NCBI GenBank assembly: GCA_036506495.1
Contig: DASXRQ010000088.1
Span: 1-8,364, forward strand
Direction of reading: 5' to 3'
Source of the DNA: DASXRC01 sp036506495
Lineage (GTDB): Bacteria > Actinomycetota > Actinomycetes > Mycobacteriales > Micromonosporaceae
Length of the DNA stretch: 8,364 nucleotides
Positions 1 to 6,517 of this stretch are shown piece after piece. The notes beneath the pieces are model-generated. The model was not told the DNA's origin, made no database searches, and saw nothing but the letters and a program-made list of their open reading frames with translations. A program made the position numbers and the translations under genes. Numbering within the stretch: the first letter of the stretch is position 1; every line of letters begins with the position of its first letter.

Positions 1-81
1 GAACTGCTGCCCGGGGGGATCGCGGTCGGCCCCCGCCGGGGACCCGCACCGCGGCGGGCGCCGTCGAGCGCGACTGCCTGA
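1..81 (+). CDS. Possible C-terminal tail of an upstream gene (partial)
   Basis: The first forward frame is open from the left edge to a TGA at 79-81 and reads 26 residues beginning ELLPGGIAVG and ending SSATA. Most third positions are G or C, as expected for coding sequence here, but in DNA this GC-rich a short open frame is weak evidence. No domain can be recognised. If real, it would be the end of a gene lying 18 bp upstream of the response regulator on the same strand. The alternative is plain intergenic sequence. Confidence 0.22.
   Translation, partial: ELLPGGIAVGPRRGPAPRRAPSSATA
32..58. repeat. Small GC hairpin upstream of the response regulator
   Basis: CCCGCCG (32-38) and CGGCGGG (52-58) are perfect 7-bp inverted arms around a 13-nt loop. 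This could be a weak terminator for an upstream gene or part of the regulator's control region. In DNA this rich in G and C such a stem may also be chance. Confidence 0.2.
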
Positions 82-86
82 ACGAC

Positions 87-92
87 TACAGT
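87..92 (+). promoter_or_regulatory. Probable -10 box (TACAGT) for a leaderless transcript
   Basis: TACAGT fits the actinobacterial TANNNT -10 consensus. It ends 7 nt before the ATG at 100, so transcription would be expected to begin at or next to the start codon. There is no Shine-Dalgarno sequence between the box and the ATG apart from a weak GAGG (95-98) only 1 nt away, too close to act as one. The -35 region around 64-69 (TCGAGC) is a poor match. A leaderless mRNA is therefore the simplest reading; the transcription start itself is inferred. Confidence 0.5.
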
Positions 93-99
93 CCGAGGC

Positions 100-792
100 A
101 TGGCTGCCGACGGCCCGCTCCGCGTGGTCTTCGCCGAGGACAACTACCTGGTCCGGGCGGGCACGGCGGCGCTGCTCGCCGAGGTGGACGAGATCGACCT
201 GGTGCGCCTGGTCGACGATCCATACTCCCTGGTCAACGCTGTCGCCGAGCTATCGCCCGACGCGGTCCTGACCGACATCAGGATGCCGCCCACCCACACC
301 ACCGAGGGCATCGAAGCCGCGAAGCGGATCCGCGCGGAGTACCCCGGCGTCGGGGTCGTGGTGCTGTCCCAGTACGTCGAGCCGGACTACGCCTTCGAGC
401 TGCTGGCGGACGGCGTGGCCGGGCTGGGGTACCTGCTCAAGGAGAAGGTCCGGGAGGTCGACGAGCTGGTCCGGGCGCTGCGCGAGGTGTGCCGTGGTGG
501 ATCTGCCCTGGACCCGCGCGTGGTCGAGGGGTTGCTGGCGCGCAAGCAGTCGGAGAGCCGCTCGCCGCTGCGCGGTTTGACCGACCGCGAGCTGGAGGTG
601 CTGCAGCAGATGGCGACCGGGCGCAACAACGCCGCGATCGCCCGGACGCTCTACATGAGCGAGCGGGCGGTGGAGAAGCACATCAGTGCGCTGTTCAGCA
701 AGCTCGACCTGCCCAGCGAGACCGACAGCAACCGGCGGGTGATGGCCGTCCTGACCTTCCTGGAGGCGACGGGCGGGGCGTCACGCCGGTAA
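100..792 (+). CDS. NarL/FixJ-family two-component response regulator
   Basis: This 230-residue protein is a cytoplasmic transcription regulator with the usual two-domain layout and length of the NarL/LuxR family. The receiver domain covers about residues 7-125: acidic pair E13/D14, phosphoacceptor D59 in the LTDIRMP motif, switch serine S90 and conserved lysine K114. A LuxR-type helix-turn-helix covers about 157-222, with the hallmark LTDRELEVLQQMATGRNNAAIA and the recognition segment SERAVEKHISALFSKL. All receiver residues needed for phosphorylation are present. The ATG at 100 is preferred because a TACAGT box lies just upstream and the first beta strand (LRVVFAEDN) starts immediately after it. 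Its 3' end overlaps the convergent kinase-like gene by 12 bp. Likely targets are the ABC transporter operon and its own module, by analogy with other such clusters; this is inference. Confidence 0.95.
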   Translation: MAADGPLRVVFAEDNYLVRAGTAALLAEVDEIDLVRLVDDPYSLVNAVAELSPDAVLTDIRMPPTHTTEGIEAAKRIRAEYPGVGVVVLSQYVEPDYAFELLADGVAGLGYLLKEKVREVDELVRALREVCRGGSALDPRVVEGLLARKQSESRSPLRGLTDRELEVLQQMATGRNNAAIARTLYMSERAVEKHISALFSKLDLPSETDSNRRVMAVLTFLEATGGASRR

Positions 793-2856
793 CGGCACCT
801 CCGCCGGCAGCTCGGCGTGCAGGACGAGCGTGCCGTCGGGCGCACGGTCGAGCCGGACCCGGCCACCGGCCGCCTCCACCCGATCGACGACGAAGGAGTG
901 CTGCGCAGGCTGCGGTGGGTGCCCCCCGTCCGCGGCAGTGCCGGCGACGTCCAGGATGAGCAGCCCGTCACGCAGGGCCAGCCGCAGGTCCGTGGGGCGT
1001 GCCAGGTCGTCGAGTGCGGCGAGGCAGCAGAAGTAAGCGGCTGCCTCCGCCGCCGGGGAGAACCGGCGCTCCTGAAGCGGGGCGGGCACCTGCAGCACGC
1101 CGGTCAGGCCGGTCGTGGCGAGGTGGGCCCGCAGCGCGGGCACGAGCCCGCGCCGGCTCAGCACGGCGGGAAACAGCCCGTGGGTGACGTCCCGTAGTGC
1201 GTCGAGCGTCGCGCCGGTCGCGGCGTCGAGGCGGCGGAGGAGGTCCGAAACCTCCTCCGGTCCCGCCTGCCATCCCGACTCGAGCACCGGGACCAGCGGT
1301 TCGAGCTGTGCCACGACGGTGCGGTTGATCGTTGCGGCGACCCGCTGCCGTTCGGCGTCGCGCGCCTCCAGCAGGCGGCGCCGGGATGCCTCCAGGGCGC
1401 TCGACTGGCGGGCCGCCTCGGCCACCCGCGCGCGCAGCTCCGCTTCCAGGCGCACGTTGCGCAGGGCCAGCCCCGCCTGCTCGGCGAAGCCTTCCAGAAG
1501 CCGCCGCTCCTCCGCTCGAAGCGCCCGGCCGGGCGGCATCGTCAATGCCAGCAGGCCCATCGGCTCGCCACGGTCGGTGACGGTGAGCTGGACACTGGAT
1601 TGGTCGTCGACGCTGTCGGTCCCCTCTGGCCAGGCCGCCCACAGCCCGGCCGTGCCGGGTACATCGAGGTGGACTCGCGCGCCGCGGGCCCCGACGCTCC
1701 GACCCGCCGCCTCCGCGAAGAGCGGCAGCAGGTCGGATGGCGACGCGGCGGCCCCGATCCGCCGGCTGAAGTCGGCCAGCGCCTCGTAGGGCACCGCCCG
1801 TTTGCCGTAGACGAGCCGGTCCGCCCAGTGCAGTACCCGATTGCGTAAGGGCTGGAAGGCCAGCGCCACTACGGCGATCGCGAGCAGCGAGGGCCAGAAC
1901 GGTCCTTCGCTCAGCCCGCCGACGCCGGCGCCGACCAGGATGACGACGGCCACGTAGCCAGCGGTCACGAAGGCCGCCAGGACCGCGAGGACAAGGGCGC
2001 GGTTGATGATGACGTCGATGTCGTAGAGGCGGTAGCGCAGGATCGCGACCCCCGCACACAGCGGTACGGCGAGGTAGGCGAGGAAGAGCGGGAGGAACGT
2101 GACCGACGGCACTTTGTCGCCCCAGGACAGTGCCTGGACCACGACGGTGAACGCCGCGGCGGCGACCAGCGCGGCGGCGGAGGTGGCGATCCAGCGCAAC
2201 TGCTGACGCTGCTCGCCATGCGCCGACCGCAGCCGCACCAGAAGGGCCGCCGCCGCGACCGGGAGGGCGAGCGCCACCAGGACGTTGCCGGCGCTGACGA
2301 GGAACACGGTGACGCCGCTGAAGCTGCTGTCCGAGGCTTCACTCGCGCGCGCGAGACGCTCGGGCGGTATCGCCACGACGCCGGCGATGTACGTGGCAAG
2401 GCCGACGACTGGCAGTGCCAGCGCCGGCCACCACCGGCGTGACGGCAGCCGGCCGTCGGGGACCAGCAGGAAGAGGATCGCGATAAGCGCGAGGGTGTAC
2501 AACGCGCCGAGGATCGTCGCCACGCGTATCGCCGGGCCGGCGGCCCAGGTGGTGGCGAGGTCGCCCGCGCGCACGGCACGGCTGCCGTAGGTCCCGACTG
2601 CCATGTCGACGGCGGTGCCGAGGGCACCGATGGAGAAGAGCCAGCCGATCGGGTGCCGAGGGTACCGGGAGACGATGAGCGCTCCGACAGCCGCGCTGGC
2701 GACAGCCCCGGCGGTGATCAACGGGAAGCCCTCGGAGAAGCTCTCCGCCGACAGCAACGGGCCGTCGGCCCATGCGAGCTGTGCCACCTGGGCGCCAGCG
2801 GCGAGGACACTCGCGGCGCAGAGGCTCGACGCCACCCGGCTCTGCCACGTCGCCAT
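781..2856 (-). CDS. Polytopic membrane sensor histidine kinase homologue, probably a pseudokinase
   Basis: With the ATG at 2856 the product has 691 residues. About ten hydrophobic segments fill residues 8-338, including the ILRYRLYDIDVIINRALV stretch common in actinobacterial membrane kinases. A GAF-like domain follows (about 360-469), then a probable coiled coil (470-505), a HisKA_3-like dimerisation region and a C-terminal ATPase-like fold ending in ELPAEVPLPA. Aligned without gaps to the second kinase of this window, the phosphoacceptor His is Asn511 (motif ERQRVAATINRT instead of ERxxxxxxIHDG). The N-box reads LDDLARPT rather than LQNAAKHA; G1 keeps one Asp (D636) but loses both glycines; G2 GTGL has become QHSF. 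The reading frame is intact and the X-region (GLVPALR) and the YFCC motif are conserved, so this looks like a maintained pseudokinase rather than a decayed gene. An in-frame GTG at 2958 would add 34 Pro/Gly-rich residues; the ATG is preferred because the second kinase starts in an identical context. Confidence 0.9.
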   Translation of the reverse strand: MATWQSRVASSLCAASVLAAGAQVAQLAWADGPLLSAESFSEGFPLITAGAVASAAVGALIVSRYPRHPIGWLFSIGALGTAVDMAVGTYGSRAVRAGDLATTWAAGPAIRVATILGALYTLALIAILFLLVPDGRLPSRRWWPALALPVVGLATYIAGVVAIPPERLARASEASDSSFSGVTVFLVSAGNVLVALALPVAAAALLVRLRSAHGEQRQQLRWIATSAAALVAAAAFTVVVQALSWGDKVPSVTFLPLFLAYLAVPLCAGVAILRYRLYDIDVIINRALVLAVLAAFVTAGYVAVVILVGAGVGGLSEGPFWPSLLAIAVVALAFQPLRNRVLHWADRLVYGKRAVPYEALADFSRRIGAAASPSDLLPLFAEAAGRSVGARGARVHLDVPGTAGLWAAWPEGTDSVDDQSSVQLTVTDRGEPMGLLALTMPPGRALRAEERRLLEGFAEQAGLALRNVRLEAELRARVAEAARQSSALEASRRRLLEARDAERQRVAATINRTVVAQLEPLVPVLESGWQAGPEEVSDLLRRLDAATGATLDALRDVTHGLFPAVLSRRGLVPALRAHLATTGLTGVLQVPAPLQERRFSPAAEAAAYFCCLAALDDLARPTDLRLALRDGLLILDVAGTAADGGHPPQPAQHSFVVDRVEAAGGRVRLDRAPDGTLVLHAELPAEVPLPA

Positions 2857-2978
2857 GCCTGCAGTCTGCTGCGCCACCCCCCGTACCGGAAGGTGCTCAG
2901 CCGAACCCGTGGGTGGGGGCAGCCCCCCGCCAGGCCCGGGACGGCCCGGGGTTGGCACGACGCGATCGGCCGGACGGC

Positions 2979-2988
2979 TCTCGCGAGA
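2979..2988. promoter_or_regulatory. Candidate operator: perfect palindrome TCTCGCGAGA
   Basis: A perfect 10-bp palindrome lies about 90 bp upstream of the ABC ATPase start. It is flanked almost symmetrically by two copies of CGGCCGG (2967-2973 and 2993-2999), about ten bases from its centre on each side. LuxR-type response regulators bind inverted repeats of this general size upstream of targets, so it is a plausible binding site for the regulator encoded at 100-792. No second copy was seen upstream of the other genes, which weakens the case. Confidence 0.35.
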
Positions 2989-3067
2989 CAGGCGGCCGGC
3001 ACGGTGGGTGCGGCGACGTGCGCTGGCTTCACTGTCTGTACCCGTCGAAGCGCGACGGTTTTACGAC

Positions 3068-3073
3068 AAGGAG
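3068..3073 (+). promoter_or_regulatory. Strong ribosome binding site of the ABC ATPase
   Basis: AAGGAG lies 6 nt before the ATG at 3080, near-ideal complementarity and spacing. It decides the start: the frame is open far upstream (to about 2603), but that stretch lies antisense to the kinase-like gene and carries no ABC-family sequence. Confidence 0.85.
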
Positions 3074-3079
3074 CACAGC

Positions 3080-3826
3080 ATGAGTACGATCGCCACCGAG
3101 CGCCGCGTCGCGGCCCGCGCGGTCGAAGTCAGCAAGACGTACGGCAAAGGCGACGCGAAAGTGCTCGCTCTCGACGCCGTGACCGTCGACTTCAACGCCG
3201 GAGAGTTCACCGCGATCATGGGCCCGTCAGGGTCCGGCAAGTCCACCCTGCTGCACTGCCTGGCCGGCCTGGACCGGCCCGACTCGGGCGAGATCCGCCT
3301 GGGCGGGGTGGACATCACGACACTCAACGACCGCCAGCTCACTCTGCTGCGGCGGGACAAGTTGGGGTTCATCTTCCAGGCGTTCAACCTGCTGCCCACG
3401 CTCACCGCCGCGGAGAACATCACCCTGCCGGTACGCATCGCGGGCCGCAAGCCGGACGCCTACTGGATGGACACGATCATCGACGCGGTCGGCCTCCGGC
3501 CGCGGCTTTCCCACCGCCCGTCGGAGCTGTCCGGCGGGCAGCAGCAGCGGGTCGCGGCGGCGCGGGCGCTGGCGAGCCGGCCGGAGATCGTCTTCGCCGA
3601 CGAGCCCACCGGCGCGCTCGACTCGCACTCCAGCGCCGAACTGCTCGGCTTCCTGCACCACGCCGTCGGGCAGTTCGGCCAGACCGTCGTCATGGTGACC
3701 CACGACCCGGTGGCGGCCAGCTACGCCGACCGGGTGGTGTTCCTGTCCGACGGCCACATTGTCGACGAGATGCGCGAGCCGACCGCGGACGCGGTATTCG
3801 ACTACATGAAGCACCTGGGGGCCTGA
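3080..3826 (+). CDS. ABC transporter ATP-binding protein (MacB/LolD-type)
   Basis: This 248-residue cytoplasmic ATPase has the standard length and every motif of the MacB/LolD/FtsE class that pairs with FtsX-like permeases. Walker A is GPSGSGKST (48-56), the Q-loop Q100 lies in FIFQAFNLLPTLTAAEN, the signature is LSGGQQQR (150-157), Walker B is VFADEP with catalytic E175, the D-loop GALD spans 178-181, and the switch His is H208 in VTHDP. It binds and hydrolyses ATP as a dimer to drive the permease encoded 4 bp downstream. The ATG at 3080 follows an AAGGAG site. The tight spacing shows one operon. The substrate cannot be read from the sequence; in this class peptides, antibiotics and lipids or lipoproteins are known substrates. 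Nothing suggests loss of activity. Confidence 0.96.
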   Translation: MSTIATERRVAARAVEVSKTYGKGDAKVLALDAVTVDFNAGEFTAIMGPSGSGKSTLLHCLAGLDRPDSGEIRLGGVDITTLNDRQLTLLRRDKLGFIFQAFNLLPTLTAAENITLPVRIAGRKPDAYWMDTIIDAVGLRPRLSHRPSELSGGQQQRVAAARALASRPEIVFADEPTGALDSHSSAELLGFLHHAVGQFGQTVVMVTHDPVAASYADRVVFLSDGHIVDEMREPTADAVFDYMKHLGA

Positions 3827-3830
3827 AGTC

Positions 3831-6362
3831 ATGTTGACCGCGACCATCAAGGGGATGCTCGCGCACAAGCTGCGCCTCGTCCTGACATCAGTGTCCATCG
3901 CCCTGGGCGTCGCGTTCCTCGCCGGAACCCTCATGTTGACCGACAGCATGAACCGGGCCTTCGACGATGTCTTCGCGAAGGCGAACTCGGGGAGCGACGT
4001 GTCCGTGCGCGGAAAGGCCGCGTTCGCCGACCCGCAGGCGGAGCCCAAGCCGATCCCGGCCAGCGTGCTGCAGACCGTACGCTCGGTGGACGGCGTCGCC
4101 GCCGCCGAAGGCCAGGTGGGCGGCTATGCGATGCTGGTCGGCCCGGATGGCACGCCGATCCAGCCGGCTGGCGGCGCTCCCACGATGGGCGGCAGCCTGG
4201 CGGCCGACAAGGATCTGCGCGGCGAGGTCCGGATCAACACGGGTCGCGCGCCGGCCAAGTCCGACGAGGTCGTCATCGACACCTCTTCCGCGAAGAACCG
4301 CAACATCCCGCTCGGCTCCCGGATCAAGATCCTCTTCCGGGGCCCGGCTGAGCAGTTCACCGTGGTCGGAACGGTCCAGTTCGCGGACGAGAACGACCTC
4401 GGCGGCACGACGATGGCGCTCTTCGAGCCGGCTACCGCCCAGCGCGTCCTCGGCTCGCCGGGCTTGTACGACTCGATCATCGTGAAGGCCGCGCGCGGGG
4501 TGAGCAACGACCAGCTCGCGAAGCGGGTCGGTGCCGCGCTCCCGAACGGGGTCGAGGCAGTGACCAGCCAAGCGCTGGCGGAGGAGCAGTCCAACCAGTT
4601 CAAGCAGAACGTCGACATCCTGAAGACAGCGCTGCTGGTCTTCGCGGGGATCGCGCTGTTCGTAGGGTCGTTCATCATCTGGAACACCTTCTCCATGCAG
4701 GTCGCCCAGCGCACCCGCGAGCTGGCCCTGCTCCGGGCGATCGGCGCCACCCGTCGCCAGGTGATGCGCACGATCCTCCTGGAGGCGCTCGTGCAGGGCG
4801 CGGGCGCGTCCGCGCTGGGCCTGTTCCTGGGGCTCGGAATGGCGCGCGGTCTGTCCTGGACCATGGCCCGCTTCGGGTTCGACCTGCCAACGGCCGCACC
4901 CCGGCTGCAGGGGACCACGGTCCTCGCCGCGCTGCTGGTCGGCACCCTGGTGACGGTTGTCGCCGCGATCGCACCGTCCCGGCGGGCGACCCGGGTGCTG
5001 CCGGTGGAGGCGCTGCGCGACTCCACCCCCGGGGCGGAGCGGTTCTCCAAGCGGCGCCTTGCCATCGGGCTCGCCGTCGCGGCGGTGAGCGTCGGCGCCC
5101 TCGTCGCCGGCCTGGGTGGCGCGGCGCGAGAGCTGATTCTGGTCGGCATCGTCGGGTCGGTGCTGGGCGTGACCACGCTTGCGCCGCTGTTCGCCGGTCC
5201 GCTCGCGTCGCTGCTGGGTCAGCCGCTGCGGTCCCGCGGTGTCCCCGGCGAGCTGGCGCGGCAGAACGCCATGCGCAACCCCAAGCGCACGGCGTCGACC
5301 GCGATGGCCCTCGTGATCGGCCTCGCGCTGGTCTCGAGCGTTACGGTGTTGGCGGCCTCGATCAAGGCGACGGTCCACGACGTCATCGGCAAGGAGGCCA
5401 CCGCGGAGCTGTATGTGAAGCCCGAGAGCAGCCAGGCCGCGGGGATCAGCCCCGAGGCCGCCAGGTCCGTGCGCGACGTGGACGGGGTGGCCGTGGTGTC
5501 CGAGGCCGGCTTCGGGAGGGCCAAGTTCACCGGCCAGCTGACCAGGTTCTTCTCGGTTGACCCGGGCACGCTGGACCAGGTCCTCGACATCGGCATGGAG
5601 GCCGGGAAACCGCGGGATCTGACCGACGAAGGCGTACTGGTCTCCAAGGCCAAGGCCGACGCGCACCAATGGAAGGTCGGGGACACGGTACCGGCGGAGT
5701 TCGCCAACACCGGGAAGAAGGATCTCCGGATTGACGGGATCTTCAGCCACAAGGGTTATCTCAGCGCCGACTACCTGATCTCCCTCGGAGCCCATGCGCG
5801 GGAGGACGCCCGGCACCTCGACGCGACTGTCCTGGTGAAGACCACGGCGGGCGCGGACGTGGACGCCGTGCAGAAGCGGGTCAGCACCGCACTGAACGCG
5901 TATCCGGGGACCAAGGTCGTCAACCAGAAGCAGATGGAGAAGGATGCCGGCAAGGACGTCGACAAGCTCCTGCAACTCATCATCGTCATGCTGCTGCTTG
6001 CCGTCGTCATCGCCCTGCTCGGCATCGTCAACACCCTGGCGCTGTCGATGTTCGAGCGGACCCGTGAGCTGGGCCTGCTCCGAGCGGTCGGCATGACGCG
6101 CGGTCAGGTTCGGGCGATGGTCCGCTGGGAGTCGGTCGTCATCTCGGCCATCGGGGCGAGCCTGGGCGCCGTACTGGGCATCGGCTTGGGCGTCGGCTTC
6201 GTCAAAGCGCTCGCCGACCAGGGATTCAACTCGCTCGCGGTGCCCGGCGAACAGCTCCTGCTGTACGTCGCACTCGCCGCGGTGGCGGGCGTGTTCGCCG
6301 CCATCGGCCCCGGCCGCCGCGCGGCCAAGGTCGACGTCCTGCGGGCTGTCGTGACCGAGTAA
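3831..6362 (+). CDS. MacB/FtsX-family ABC transporter permease, duplicated type
   Basis: The 843-residue membrane protein has about ten transmembrane segments: 17-37, 265-289, 314-340, 361-383, two in 410-460, 490-512, 714-740, 770-795 and 808-826. Two long extracytoplasmic domains lie at about 40-262 (MacB-type periplasmic core region) and 513-712. Each precedes an FtsX domain whose first helix is followed by a coupling motif, RTRELALLRAIGATRRQV (294-311) and RTRELGLLRAVGMTRGQV (743-760). The protein is thus two MacB-like halves fused, so one chain may serve where MacB needs a homodimer. In a cell without an outer membrane, such permeases are thought to work by mechanotransmission, moving a substrate away from or out of the membrane. 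The ATG at 3831 is 4 bp after the ATPase stop; the GGGGG run at 3816-3820 is the only Shine-Dalgarno-like sequence, so translational coupling is likely. Substrate unknown. Confidence 0.94.
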   Translation: MLTATIKGMLAHKLRLVLTSVSIALGVAFLAGTLMLTDSMNRAFDDVFAKANSGSDVSVRGKAAFADPQAEPKPIPASVLQTVRSVDGVAAAEGQVGGYAMLVGPDGTPIQPAGGAPTMGGSLAADKDLRGEVRINTGRAPAKSDEVVIDTSSAKNRNIPLGSRIKILFRGPAEQFTVVGTVQFADENDLGGTTMALFEPATAQRVLGSPGLYDSIIVKAARGVSNDQLAKRVGAALPNGVEAVTSQALAEEQSNQFKQNVDILKTALLVFAGIALFVGSFIIWNTFSMQVAQRTRELALLRAIGATRRQVMRTILLEALVQGAGASALGLFLGLGMARGLSWTMARFGFDLPTAAPRLQGTTVLAALLVGTLVTVVAAIAPSRRATRVLPVEALRDSTPGAERFSKRRLAIGLAVAAVSVGALVAGLGGAARELILVGIVGSVLGVTTLAPLFAGPLASLLGQPLRSRGVPGELARQNAMRNPKRTASTAMALVIGLALVSSVTVLAASIKATVHDVIGKEATAELYVKPESSQAAGISPEAARSVRDVDGVAVVSEAGFGRAKFTGQLTRFFSVDPGTLDQVLDIGMEAGKPRDLTDEGVLVSKAKADAHQWKVGDTVPAEFANTGKKDLRIDGIFSHKGYLSADYLISLGAHAREDARHLDATVLVKTTAGADVDAVQKRVSTALNAYPGTKVVNQKQMEKDAGKDVDKLLQLIIVMLLLAVVIALLGIVNTLALSMFERTRELGLLRAVGMTRGQVRAMVRWESVVISAIGASLGAVLGIGLGVGFVKALADQGFNSLAVPGEQLLLYVALAAVAGVFAAIGPGRRAAKVDVLRAVVTE

Positions 6363-6377
6363 TCGCACTCCTCACCC

Positions 6378-6418
6378 GGAGCCGGGGTGGCCCGCCAGTC
6401 GCGGGCCATCCCGGCTCC
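6378..6418. terminator. Strong hairpin terminator, probably bidirectional
   Basis: GGAGCCGGGGTGGCCCGC (6378-6395) pairs with 6401-6418 over 18 bp with a single G-U wobble, around the 5-nt loop CAGTC. It begins 15 bp after the permease stop. No T-run follows on either side, as is common for actinobacterial terminators. It lies between convergent genes, so it can serve the ABC operon and also block transcripts arriving from the kinase on the - strand. Confidence 0.88.
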
Positions 6419-6485
6419 GCCATGCCGGCGAGATGGGTGCTGGCCGTACGCGGACCGGCTGGTCGAGGCGTGGGCGATGGCCACC

Positions 6486-6517
6486 GACGCCTGATCGGCG
6501 CGGGATCAGCCGGCGTC
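6486..6517. terminator. Second hairpin spanning the kinase stop codon
   Basis: GACGCC (6486-6491) pairs with GGCGTC (6512-6517) and TGATC (6492-6496) pairs with GATCA (6504-6508), giving 11 bp with a 3-nt bulge and a 7-nt loop. The stop codon of the - strand kinase (6506-6508) lies in the stem. It could be a backup terminator for either strand or a chance structure. It is weaker than the hairpin at 6378-6418. Confidence 0.4.

Larger units (their letters stand above)
2857..3079. promoter_or_regulatory. Divergent control region between the kinase-like gene and the ABC operon
   Basis: These 223 bp separate two divergent starts and must hold both promoters. No convincing -35/-10 pair is seen for the ABC operon. 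A weak CAGACT (2863-2868 on the - strand) sits 6 nt before the kinase-like ATG, where a leaderless -10 box would be. The clearest structure is the TCTCGCGAGA palindrome listed separately. A GC-rich tract with runs of G and C covers about 2875-2955. Confidence 0.5.

Noticed and set aside
2342..2355. 14-bp palindrome CTCGCGCGCGCGAG
   Set aside because: It lies within coding sequence of the pseudokinase and consists of CG alternation, common by chance in such DNA.
781..2856. Calling this gene a pseudogene
   Set aside because: There is no frameshift or internal stop, and non-catalytic parts are well conserved; loss is confined to catalytic residues, which fits a pseudokinase better.
2603..3079. 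An open frame continuing upstream of the ABC ATPase, which would give a 407-residue protein
   Set aside because: The extra sequence is antisense to the kinase-like gene and the divergent promoter region, has no ABC-family content, and the ATG at 3080 has an ideal ribosome binding site.
3888..6368. An 826-codon open frame on the - strand opposite the permease
   Set aside because: It is the mirror of a clear MacB/FtsX permease; its product is low-complexity (Arg, Gly, Asp, Gln rich) and has no domains, as expected for antisense frames in GC-rich DNA.
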